DNA from: a bacterium
GTDB lineage: Bacteria; Zhuqueibacterota; QNDG01; JABMRT01
Direction of reading: 5' to 3'
Assembly (NCBI GenBank): GCA_011046415.1
Contig: DSAP01000166.1
Location: 1-40,804 of the forward strand
DNA length: 40,804 nucleotides
Part shown: positions 32,640 through 39,798 of the stretch, piece after piece
Layout: the number at the start of each line of letters is the position of its first letter
How positions within the stretch are numbered: position 1 is the stretch's first letter
Notes under the pieces: model-generated
Told to the model about the DNA's origin: nothing
Databases searched by the model: none
The model's input: only the letters and a program-made list of their open reading frames with translations
Program-made: the position numbers and the translations under genes

Positions 32640-33278
32640 TTATCGTAACCTGAAATCGACCGGTACGGCGATCCAGACCTTCACAGCCCGATCGCGCTGT
32701 TTGGCCGGTTTCCACTTTACCGCCTTGATGGCTTCGATGGCCGCTTCGTCACATCCGTTCGGTCCAAGCGACTGGATAACCCGTGTTCGCTGTACGATTC
32801 CCTCCTCATCGACCTGCGCATAGATCAGAACACGTCCTTCGACGCCGGCTTTTCGGGCGATTTCAGGATAAACCAGTCTCCGCTGAATCGCGGCAAATCC
32901 GCCGATGGGTTCGGGGGGTTCATCATAAGGCACGAAAACGATGGCATCGTCATCATCGGGAGGTGGCGGGGGCGGGGGCGCCTCATCCGAAATGTCGAAC
33001 TGGGTGAAATCGATCGTCTCGTCATCCGGCAGGCTTTCGTCTTCAGAGGCAATGGGAATCGTGGGCCGCGAGGGCGCCTGCTCCTGCCTCTGCTGTTGTG
33101 TCAACGGCACCTCTTCGACCCGGATAATATCATAACGTACGTCCTCGAAAGCGCCTCTTACGCCGACCTTCTTAAAAGCCTGCAACAAGACAATATGAAG
33201 GGCCAGGGAGATGACAAGACCGAGTTCGATGAGTTTCTTATATTGAAGTTTTAACGTTTTGGTGGGTGTGTCTCTCAT
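32640..33278 (-). CDS. tonB: TonB-like energy transducer
   Basis: The 212-residue protein has a single N-terminal membrane anchor (LGLVISLALHIVLLQAF, ~18-34) and a periplasmic linker with seven prolines followed by four aspartates. The C-terminal TonB domain is recognisable by YPEIARKAGVEGRVLIYAQVDEEG and EAAIEAIKAVKWKPAKQRDRAVKVWIAVPVDF. TonB transmits proton-motive energy from ExbB/ExbD to outer-membrane receptors. The linker is acidic rather than the usual Pro/Lys/Glu mix. GAGGTG precedes the ATG. It is the fourth gene of the exbB-exbD-exbD-tonB operon and is followed by a terminator. Confidence 0.92.
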   Translation of the reverse strand: MRDTPTKTLKLQYKKLIELGLVISLALHIVLLQAFKKVGVRGAFEDVRYDIIRVEEVPLTQQQRQEQAPSRPTIPIASEDESLPDDETIDFTQFDISDEAPPPPPPPDDDDAIVFVPYDEPPEPIGGFAAIQRRLVYPEIARKAGVEGRVLIYAQVDEEGIVQRTRVIQSLGPNGCDEAAIEAIKAVKWKPAKQRDRAVKVWIAVPVDFRLR

Positions 33279-33291
33279 CCTGAATCACCTC

Positions 33292-33699
33292 TTAATCGCC
33301 ATACTTTGCGGCATAATTGACTCTCAGGGCATCCACATCACGTAGCTGTTCCTGAATATCGGAAACAACCCCCATATTTAACCTTTGATCGAATTTCAAG
33401 GAGACGATGAGTCGGGGGTTGTCAACGCGTTTCTGGTACATGATTTTTGAGATATCTCTCACCCGGACGAGTTTGTCGTCGATTGAAATCTCTTCCCGGC
33501 TCCTTGCCCAGATACTGGATACATTCTTTTTCGATTCAAGTTTCTCGATTTTTTGGGCCGTGGGCAACTCCAGGGGAAGCCCCGATGATTGCCGCAATAC
33601 CGTGGAAACCATAAAAAACAGAAGCAACATGAAAACGATATCCGGCAGGGAGGCGGTCGGAATCTCGCTTTTTGCACTTGATTTTTTCTTAAATTCCAT
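33292..33699 (-). CDS. exbD: ExbD/TolR family protein (second copy)
   Basis: The 135-residue inner-membrane protein has one N-terminal membrane helix with the conserved aspartate (LPDIVFMLLLFFMVST), needed for proton-driven motor function. The periplasmic domain ends LIVSLKFDQRLNMGVVSDIQEQL. It lies 13 nt before tonB and 21 nt after the other exbD. The two copies differ strongly outside the helix, so they probably have distinct roles or form a heteromeric motor. Confidence 0.92.
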   Translation of the reverse strand: MEFKKKSSAKSEIPTASLPDIVFMLLLFFMVSTVLRQSSGLPLELPTAQKIEKLESKKNVSSIWARSREEISIDDKLVRVRDISKIMYQKRVDNPRLIVSLKFDQRLNMGVVSDIQEQLRDVDALRVNYAAKYGD

Positions 33700-33720
33700 C
33701 GACTCTTCTCCTGAGGTCTG

Positions 33721-34125
33721 TCATTCAGGCTCGGCAAGGGATATGCGCGGCTGTCCTGCGAACGCCATCTGCACACGATCCAGGACGCTCATAAAATGTT
33801 GATAGGATGTCTCCCGGTCTGTTTTGATCGACACGATCAGTCTGTCATTCTGGGCCAGCCGCAGACGAATCACTTCACGAATATCCTGAATCCGGATTTC
33901 TTCCCCATCCAGTGCCACTTCGCCCGCCGCATTGATCAAGACCTCGGCGATATTGTGTCTTGGAATCGGCCTGACATCGCCTCTCGGAGGCAGGGTCAGC
34001 TGCAACCCCTTGTCCATATCCAGACTCGTGGTCACCAGAAAGAATGTGAGGAGAAGAAACGCGATGTCAGCCAGCGACGCCGTGGGAATCTCGACCTCGC
34101 GGCTTCGCTTTTTATCGAGCAACAT
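33721..34125 (-). CDS. exbD: ExbD/TolR family protein (first copy)
   Basis: The 134-residue protein has a membrane helix with the essential Asp (LADIAFLLLTFFLVTT) and the ExbD periplasmic fold (LQLTLPPRGD, EVALDGEEI, DRLIVSIKTDRETSYQHFMSVLDRVQMA). It partners with ExbB to harvest the proton gradient. It is the second gene of the operon, 21 nt after exbB. The CAGGAG site precedes the ATG. Confidence 0.93.
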   Translation of the reverse strand: MLLDKKRSREVEIPTASLADIAFLLLTFFLVTTSLDMDKGLQLTLPPRGDVRPIPRHNIAEVLINAAGEVALDGEEIRIQDIREVIRLRLAQNDRLIVSIKTDRETSYQHFMSVLDRVQMAFAGQPRISLAEPE

Positions 34126-34146
34126 GATGATAGACTCCTGTCCTGA

Positions 34147-34758
34147 TTATTTTTCGCCCCGTGCGACCAGGTGGTCGATCAGCTCCGCGGAAGACTCTTC
34201 CATATCGATCACGAGCGCGTCAATCCGTGAAATAAAATAATTATGGAAAAGCTGAAGAATGATGGCGACGACCAGACCGAAAAGTGTCGTCAGCAGGGCG
34301 ATCGAAATGCCGCCGGCCACGATGGAGGGCGAAATATCATTGGCCTTCTTGATGTCGTCGAAAGCGATGATCATGCCCCGGACGGTCCCGGTAAAGCCAA
34401 GCATCGGAGCGATTGAGATGAATGTGGAGAGCCAGATGAGCCCGCGCTCCAGAAATGCCATCTCGATCGAACCGGCGTTGGCGACAGCCTTTTCCACGGC
34501 CTCGAGACCCTTGTTCGCGCGGCGAAGCCCTGAGTCAAAAATGGATGCAACCGGGCCTTTGGTCTTCTGGCAGACCTTCAGGGCATCTTCGGTGCCGCCC
34601 TTGTCGAGTGCTGCGGTTACTTCTGCGAGAAATCTGCGGGTATTGACACTCGCACGGGTTAAAGAAATGAAACGTTCGATACTGATTGCGATCCCGAGAA
34701 TCAGACAAATCAGAATCGGCCACATGAATTCACCGCCCTGAACAAAATACTCAACCAT
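34147..34758 (-). CDS. exbB: ExbB/TolQ family proton channel protein
   Basis: GGAGGG 8 nt before ATG 34758 fixes the start; the track start at 34779 is on the wrong side of the SD. The 203-residue protein has three predicted membrane helices. Helix 1 is in WPILICLILGIAISIE. The MotA/TolQ/ExbB core has FISIAPMLGFTGTVRGMIIAF and GGISIALLTTLFGLVVAIILQLFH. It forms a pentameric proton channel with ExbD. The gene heads the operon behind a near-consensus promoter, so the TonB system is probably strongly expressed. No TonB-dependent receptor is visible in the window. Confidence 0.93.
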   Translation of the reverse strand: MVEYFVQGGEFMWPILICLILGIAISIERFISLTRASVNTRRFLAEVTAALDKGGTEDALKVCQKTKGPVASIFDSGLRRANKGLEAVEKAVANAGSIEMAFLERGLIWLSTFISIAPMLGFTGTVRGMIIAFDDIKKANDISPSIVAGGISIALLTTLFGLVVAIILQLFHNYFISRIDALVIDMEESSAELIDHLVARGEK

Positions 34759-34830
34759 TTGTTTTGACCCTCCATGCAAAGGAATAATAAGTGTCTTGCT
34801 TCAGACGAAACCTCTCAGAAATACCGTGAC

Positions 34831-34859
34831 AGTATAAAGAATTTGGATGTAAATGTCAA
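34831..34859 (-). promoter_or_regulatory. near-consensus sigma-70 promoter of the exbB operon
   Basis: On the minus strand TTGACA (34854-34859) is followed by exactly 17 nt and then TATACT (34831-34836). This is the best promoter match in the window. The start point should fall about 65 nt before the exbB ATG. Confidence 0.85.
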
Positions 34860-34951
34860 CCATTTTTTACTCTTACCCGATGGAGTACACAGGACCCATC
34901 CGCGATGATGTGTACGAAGAAAAAACCGGGATTCGGCTTCAATCTCGCCTC

Positions 34952-35827
34952 TTACAGGCTGAATACCGCGGTAAGACTGTGGGCATCTCCCAGGCCGGAA
35001 CGGAAAGGTATGAACCCGTAAGAAATCCGGATTTTTTCCAGATCGAAACCGATGCCCGCCGTCAGGCCGCGCGTCTCATGCCCGGATTGATATCCGGCAC
35101 GCAGGGCGATCCGGCCGAACCCGACCCACTCCAGTCCGGTATGGACACCGGGGTCGCCCCCCCGGATCCGAACGCACTCCACCGCCGCCTCCCACCGTCC
35201 TCCCGGACCGGCGGTCCGGTATCCCGCTCCAACACGGATCGTCAGGGGCAGCTGAACGGCGTCCTGACGGAGCTTCCCCGTCTTCCCGATATGCTGGACC
35301 GCGGCGCCGATGCGAAGACCGGAGAGGCCGGGAGACCAGACCATCCCCAGATCGCCTCCGATCCCGGTGGCCTCGTCGATATAAATTTTTTCGTAATAAC
35401 CGTTCAGCCGGACGCCGAAGGAGAATGCCGGGGACACCCGCCTGGCGTAAGCGATCCCGAACACCGCATCATTCGCCGAGAACGTGCCGACCGGCTGTTC
35501 GGAAGGCACGATGCGGTGTTCGATGCCGCCGACATGGGAATAGTGAAGCGACAGCCCGAATCCGGAACGCGAAAAAGCGAATGCGCCGGCCTGCACCTCC
35601 TGTATCCAGCGGTTGACGGTCAGGGCCGCTTCCGGAGAAGGCGACACCGCCAGCAAGGCGGGATTCCAGTACATCGCGGAAGCGCCCGTGGAGGACGCCG
35701 CGCCGGTGAATCCCATGGCCGCGCCCCGGGCGTCAAGCCCGGCCTGAAGCAGGGTAAACCCGGCGGCACACAGGGAAGGGAGGGCCAGAACGAACAGCGG
35801 CGGCAGAATTTTTCGAAAACGATTCAT
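34952..35827 (-). CDS. PorV/PorQ-like outer-membrane barrel protein
   Basis: AAGAAGG before ATG 35827 gives 291 residues; the track start at 35938 runs into the upstream gene. A signal peptide (ILPPLFVLALPSLCAAG) is followed by the family opening LLQAGLDARGAAMGFTGAASSTGASAMYWNPALLA, the typical GAR..GMG.A......A.A...NPAGL motif of the PorV/PorQ/FadL-type family. The rest alternates in strands of a beta-barrel (FGVRLNGYYEKI, GLEWVGFGRIALRAGYQSG) and ends in ...LTAVFSL. In Bacteroidota PorV and PorQ shuttle T9SS cargo at the surface. It lies 14 nt after another barrel of the same family. Confidence 0.75.
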   Translation of the reverse strand: MNRFRKILPPLFVLALPSLCAAGFTLLQAGLDARGAAMGFTGAASSTGASAMYWNPALLAVSPSPEAALTVNRWIQEVQAGAFAFSRSGFGLSLHYSHVGGIEHRIVPSEQPVGTFSANDAVFGIAYARRVSPAFSFGVRLNGYYEKIYIDEATGIGGDLGMVWSPGLSGLRIGAAVQHIGKTGKLRQDAVQLPLTIRVGAGYRTAGPGGRWEAAVECVRIRGGDPGVHTGLEWVGFGRIALRAGYQSGHETRGLTAGIGFDLEKIRISYGFIPFRSGLGDAHSLTAVFSL

Positions 35828-35841
35828 CGAAACCTTCTTTG

Positions 35842-36831
35842 TTAAAAACGAAAAGACCAGGAAAAGACATGGTTGCCGCGCGGCGCGACCGGATCCGATA
35901 CGTAGGCATAGTCGATCTGCAACCGCCTGCCGTGCCACTCCCGCCCGTAACCGGCGCCGGCCGAGAGGTTTTCTTCATGCATTCCACCACGCAAAAAAAC
36001 TCCGGGAAGGCATTCCCATTCACAGCCGCCGCGGAAAACCGCAGGCCGGGATTCGGTCTGCCGGACATTCAGGTTCAGGATGAGTCCCGTAACGGGATTC
36101 CAGGCCAGACCCAGTGTCCATGTCCGGGGAAACGGATCGACCCGCTTGGGGGCCTGCTCGTACATTTTCTGTGAATCCCAGGTGTTTTTGGAACGCAGAT
36201 CCTGAAGGACGGCGCCGATGGAAACGGAAGGAAAGGGACGGATCATCAGCCCCGCATCGAAACCGACACCGGTCGAGGCCATCGCACCGCCGTCATCCAG
36301 GAGGCCGGGCATACGGCTGTAGAGCACCCGGGTGCTGAATCCGATTCCCAGAATCGGGGCGGGACGGATCGCAAAGGAAAAATGGAAGGCATGTTCATCC
36401 ATTGACAGCATGCCCGTATGCGCGCCATCGAAATCGCGGCCGTCGATCCGATCCACGCCCGCGGAGAGCCAGCCGAGGGCGAAACCCGCACTGAACGGCG
36501 GTCGTGCCGTACCGGTTTCCGATGTGACGGCGCGCCCCCCCAGCGATTGCGCATACCCGATGTGATGGAGTTTGCGGTCGAGCGCCATCGAAGAAAGGCT
36601 GATGGTCGCGTGCCGCCCGTCCAGGAAAACGGACCCGGCCGGATTGTACGTGACCGCGTCGGCATCGCCCGTGAGCGCGGCGCCCCCCCCGCCCATGCCC
36701 TGATAGCGCGCCCCGACACCCACGCGGAGGAAAGCGCCTGCGGCGCCGCCGCGTCCGACCTCATCGGCATGGACGGACAGGGAAAGACACAACAGGACGG
36801 AAAGAACCCCGATTTTTTTCACATCTTTCAT
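35842..36831 (-). CDS. PorV/PorQ-like outer-membrane barrel protein
   Basis: The 329-residue protein has a signal peptide (LSVLLCLSLSVHAD) and opens with GGAAGAFLRVGVGARYQGMGGGGAALTGDADAVTYNPAG, which strongly resembles the PorV/PorQ family start. Further barrel strands follow (ISLSSMALDRKLHHIGYAQS, GIGFSTRVLYSRM, GFDAGLMIRPFPSVSIGAVLQDL) and a C-terminal strand ending SWSFRF with the aromatic terminal residue. It is the third gene of the surface operon, 135 nt after the propeller gene. A role in receiving the sorting-tailed propeller protein is inferred. Confidence 0.78.
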   Translation of the reverse strand: MKDVKKIGVLSVLLCLSLSVHADEVGRGGAAGAFLRVGVGARYQGMGGGGAALTGDADAVTYNPAGSVFLDGRHATISLSSMALDRKLHHIGYAQSLGGRAVTSETGTARPPFSAGFALGWLSAGVDRIDGRDFDGAHTGMLSMDEHAFHFSFAIRPAPILGIGFSTRVLYSRMPGLLDDGGAMASTGVGFDAGLMIRPFPSVSIGAVLQDLRSKNTWDSQKMYEQAPKRVDPFPRTWTLGLAWNPVTGLILNLNVRQTESRPAVFRGGCEWECLPGVFLRGGMHEENLSAGAGYGREWHGRRLQIDYAYVSDPVAPRGNHVFSWSFRF

Positions 36832-36966
36832 CGGACCAACACCATCCCTCGTAAGAGCATACCCGTCACCAACCGTCTCCTGCTTTTTTCGATTTCCGCC
36901 ATCCGTGTCTGCGGGTCAGCCGCCCGTCTTGCTCAGGACCGGACGGTATCCTGAGGCGAAATCCGT

Positions 36967-38427
36967 TCAATTCACAACCATGACTTTACCCCATAGCGGA
37001 GGGCGTCCGGGGATGTCGATCCGGTAAAAATAGACCCCGTTGGCCACCATGTCTCCGAGATCGTTTCTCCCGTTCCAAGCCTCGGCATGATCACCGGGAG
37101 GACGGAACGCCTGTTCGATCAGGCTGCGAACCCGTTTCATCCCGAAATCATAGATGCGCACGGTCACGGCCGCGTCCCGGACAAGCCGGTACTGGAACCG
37201 CACGTGGCCGTCATCTCCCGCGCGGTTGTGCCGCAGCGGAGAGAATGGGTTGGGAAAGGCATAGGTTGCCGGAGTCCCGTCTTCGCCCGGGGACATGTAG
37301 GCCTGAAATATGCGCCATTCAAATCCGTCCGGAGAATAGGCCAGCCCGTCGGATGTGCCGACCCAGAGTCCGGATTCGCCGTCCGCCGCCGCCGTATGAA
37401 CGCCCGTGGCGTAAAGACGCCTGCCGGTCGCAGCGGCCCGGTATTCGGGGAACACGGCCCATGTCGCGCCTGCGTCGATGGATTTATAGAGTCCCTCATC
37501 CGTGGCCGCGTACACGATGGAATCGTCGACGGCAAAATTATGCGCGAAGACGCCCGGGAGCACGACCCGCCAGGTGAGCCCGCCGTCTTCGGTCACCGAC
37601 ACGGCGCGGTACTCGCTCTCCCCGAGCGCGTTGACCGTCGCGGCCCACAGGAGGTCTCGCGATGCGGTTTTTTGGGATTTCAGCGCCACCACGAAATTTC
37701 CGGAGATGCCGTGCGGCTGATTCTGATGGGTGAAGGTGGTCCAGTTCTCCCCTTCGTCCGTGGATTTGTGAATGCCCCCGGCCGTGCCGACCCAGACCGT
37801 CTGACCGTCATAATGAACGGAAAAAGCCCGGTGGCTCAGATGATCCAGCGCCGCGAACGGCAGGCCGTCCACCGTGACCACCTCCCAGGCGGCATCCGGA
37901 TCCTCGACGGCGGATCGTCTCAGTCCGCCTCCGAAACTGGCGATCCAGACATGATCCCGCGAGATGGCGATATCATAGGTCAGGTTCTGGACATGGGTGG
38001 TCGTGGGTTTGTACCGCGTCTCATCCCGGCTGTCCCTGGGCTGCGGCATCCAGCGCCAGGTCTGTCCGCGATCCGTGGATACGGACAGCCCGCCCCCCGC
38101 GGGGAGATTTCCTGCATCCCGAATGAGCGTGTCAAACGCGGTCGCCACCCAGATCAGCGCGCCGCGCTTGGCGACCGCGCTCACCCCGCCCTTGCCGAAT
38201 CCGTCCTCGCGGGAGTAATGAAGCCATGTGTCTCCCTTGTCCGCGGTATAGGAGAGTCCGCTGCCGGATCCGACCCAGACCGTGTCTCCGGAGACGAAAA
38301 GATCATTGATGCCGTTGCTGTTGAGCCGGGCGGAGATTTCGGAAAGGACCGCGTGGGTCCGGGCGTGAAGAGCCGCCGGCCCCCGGATTATTAATAGAAA
38401 GGCGATAAAGAGAATGCTCCGTTTCAC
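36967..38427 (-). CDS. exported propeller (BNR/sialidase-like) protein with T9SS-like C-terminal domain
   Basis: Starts at GTG 38427, with GGAG of its ribosome site inside the end of the upstream gene. The 486-residue protein has a signal peptide (ILFIAFLLIIRGPAALHA). Residues ~30-385 form a propeller with Asp-box style repeats (TADKGDTWLHY, STDRGQTWRWM, STDEGENWTTF, TEDGGLTWRVV, SIDAGATWAVF) and WVGT blades. The last ~90 residues are a FlgD/T9SS-type sorting-like domain: YAFPNPFSP, the amphipathic AAVTVRIYDFGMKRVRSL, AWNGRNDLGDMVANGVYFYRI and KVMVVN. It lies 4 nt after the lipoprotein gene and just ahead of two PorV/PorQ-like genes, suggesting a surface-exposed product. Confidence 0.82.
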   Translation of the reverse strand: MKRSILFIAFLLIIRGPAALHARTHAVLSEISARLNSNGINDLFVSGDTVWVGSGSGLSYTADKGDTWLHYSREDGFGKGGVSAVAKRGALIWVATAFDTLIRDAGNLPAGGGLSVSTDRGQTWRWMPQPRDSRDETRYKPTTTHVQNLTYDIAISRDHVWIASFGGGLRRSAVEDPDAAWEVVTVDGLPFAALDHLSHRAFSVHYDGQTVWVGTAGGIHKSTDEGENWTTFTHQNQPHGISGNFVVALKSQKTASRDLLWAATVNALGESEYRAVSVTEDGGLTWRVVLPGVFAHNFAVDDSIVYAATDEGLYKSIDAGATWAVFPEYRAAATGRRLYATGVHTAAADGESGLWVGTSDGLAYSPDGFEWRIFQAYMSPGEDGTPATYAFPNPFSPLRHNRAGDDGHVRFQYRLVRDAAVTVRIYDFGMKRVRSLIEQAFRPPGDHAEAWNGRNDLGDMVANGVYFYRIDIPGRPPLWGKVMVVN

Positions 38428-38431
38428 CGGT

Positions 38432-39586
38432 TTACTCCGTCACTTCCATTTCATGGCGGATCACCTCGCTCGTCAGGCTTCCGCGGTCCTCGGCGTAAAA
38501 ATCGAAACGATAAATTCCGAGCGCATTTTGCGGACCGATCCCGATCATCAGGGAATAGATGCCGTCTCCGGCTTCCGCATCACCCTGGGTTCCGTCGTCG
38601 GTCATGAGGAACGGATTGCCCTGTGACGCGGATCCGTCCGGCCTGAATGTGTTGAAATAGACCCGCAGGATGTCGTCGGGCCCCTGGGGATCGATTGCCT
38701 CGACCGTGAGCAGGATCGGTTCTCCGGCGTTCCGGGAGATCCGGTCCGGCGCTTGCAGTTTGGAAAGCACGGGCGGATCGTTCCGCCGGATCACCGCCGT
38801 CACGCCGACGAAAGGACGGCTTTCGAGTCCGCGGCGGTCCCTGGCCTGGAACCGGAACGTATAGTCTCCGGAACTCAGGAAAACGGGACGCAAATCCCGG
38901 CGGACGGCGAACCGGCCGTCTCCGGCCGTGGAATCTCCGTCTTCACCCTGGTCGTTCAATTGCAGCCGGCAGGATGGTGCGGGAGAATACGGCGGATAGA
39001 CATCACACCAGACCGAATCCACTTCCCCGGGATCCTGGGGGTCGAACACGGTGATTTCAAAATACGCGTTTTCCAGTTCTTCCAGGTCCGGAAGCACCGG
39101 GAAAACAGGATGAGACAGCCGGGGAGGATCATTCGGCGCGCCCGCCGCCACGACGGTGGAATCCGCGGCGGGATCGCTCTCATGTCCCGACCTGTCGACG
39201 GCGATGACACGGATCGCGAAGCGTCCCGTCCGTCCCGAAAAGACGGCGGGGAAAAGCAGGCCGTAAAACAGGCCGTCTCCGGCGATGATGTCTCCGTTCT
39301 TTCCGTCGTCCGCCATTTCCGCTTCATGACGGACCTGTCCTGATGCGTCGAGGACGGAAAACCGGACGGCGGCGATATCCGAGAGTCCCTGCGGATCTTG
39401 GACCCTCACCCGGACGGCTGAAGGCGATGGCGATCCGATCCGGATCGTATCCGGCACGGAAAGCCCGGAGAGATAGGGATGCACCGCATCCTCGGATACG
39501 GGATTTTGGACCTCACAGCCCGAAAAAACCAGCACGACAATAAAAGAAACAGCTGCAAGTAAAATAAGATATGATTTATGCATCAT
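38432..39586 (-). CDS. lipoprotein with three tandem ~118-residue repeats
   Basis: The track ORF starts at 39703, but that lies in the leader; ATG 39586 (or 39583, the next codon) gives 384 residues. A lipoprotein signal with FSGC is visible. The mature protein holds three tandem repeats in which xxDGxxGDxxAGDG recurs near residues 93, 212 and 330 (DDGKNGDIIAGDG, DQGEDGDSTAGDG, DDGTQGDAEAGDG). Each is preceded by a DPQ strand and ended by a DR-G-ES strand. The acidic loop resembles a calcium-binding turn, and the repeats look Ig-like. No named family is recognised. It leads the operon with the propeller and PorV/PorQ-like genes, so it may be a surface or periplasmic anchor. Confidence 0.78.
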   Translation of the reverse strand: MMHKSYLILLAAVSFIVVLVFSGCEVQNPVSEDAVHPYLSGLSVPDTIRIGSPSPSAVRVRVQDPQGLSDIAAVRFSVLDASGQVRHEAEMADDGKNGDIIAGDGLFYGLLFPAVFSGRTGRFAIRVIAVDRSGHESDPAADSTVVAAGAPNDPPRLSHPVFPVLPDLEELENAYFEITVFDPQDPGEVDSVWCDVYPPYSPAPSCRLQLNDQGEDGDSTAGDGRFAVRRDLRPVFLSSGDYTFRFQARDRRGLESRPFVGVTAVIRRNDPPVLSKLQAPDRISRNAGEPILLTVEAIDPQGPDDILRVYFNTFRPDGSASQGNPFLMTDDGTQGDAEAGDGIYSLMIGIGPQNALGIYRFDFYAEDRGSLTSEVIRHEMEVTE

Positions 39587-39597
39587 GGGTTGAATCC

Positions 39598-39663
39598 AAA
39601 AAAAAATCCGAACACCGCAAGGGAAAAGACACCTCTTGCCGAAAGGCATTCCTCGGTTCGGAT
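39598..39663 (-). terminator. structured leader ending in an intrinsic terminator
   Basis: On the minus strand ATCCGAAC (39663-39656) pairs with GTTCGGAT (39613-39606), followed by a T9 run and, 11 nt later, the ATG. Between the arms lie two small hairpins that share bases and could exclude each other (TGCCTTTCGGCA and GCAAG...CTTGC). A clear promoter sits about 100 nt upstream. This is the layout of a transcription attenuator or riboswitch-type leader, although no known class is recognised. It could instead be the terminator of the pdxJ-like gene. Confidence 0.6.
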
Positions 39664-39761
39664 CATCTCGGGCCTCTAACAACATCCGTTTACTGGACAT
39701 CACAAAACTTCACATTCTCAAGATGCGCTCAGAGGCCTCCGTTTCGAATCAAAATCAATCC

Positions 39762-39790
39762 AAATTAATAAAACCGGCCCGATTTGTCAA
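39762..39790 (-). promoter_or_regulatory. promoter of the surface lipoprotein operon
   Basis: On the minus strand a perfect TTGACA (39785-39790) and TAATTT (39762-39767) are separated by 17 nt. It lies 8 nt after the stop of the pdxJ-like gene and implies a leader of roughly 170 nt before the lipoprotein ATG. Confidence 0.7.
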
Positions 39791-39798
39791 GTCCTTTA

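Noticed and set aside
34853-35845. 330-residue plus-strand ORF
   Set aside because: Antisense to a PorV/PorQ-like gene; begins inside the exbB promoter region and shows no fold motif.
36828-36902. 24-residue minus-strand ORF ending ATGA over the PorV-like start
   Set aside because: It begins MAEIEKSRRR and overlaps the next start in ATGA form, but no Shine-Dalgarno precedes it and the length is too small to judge. Possible leader peptide, not supported.
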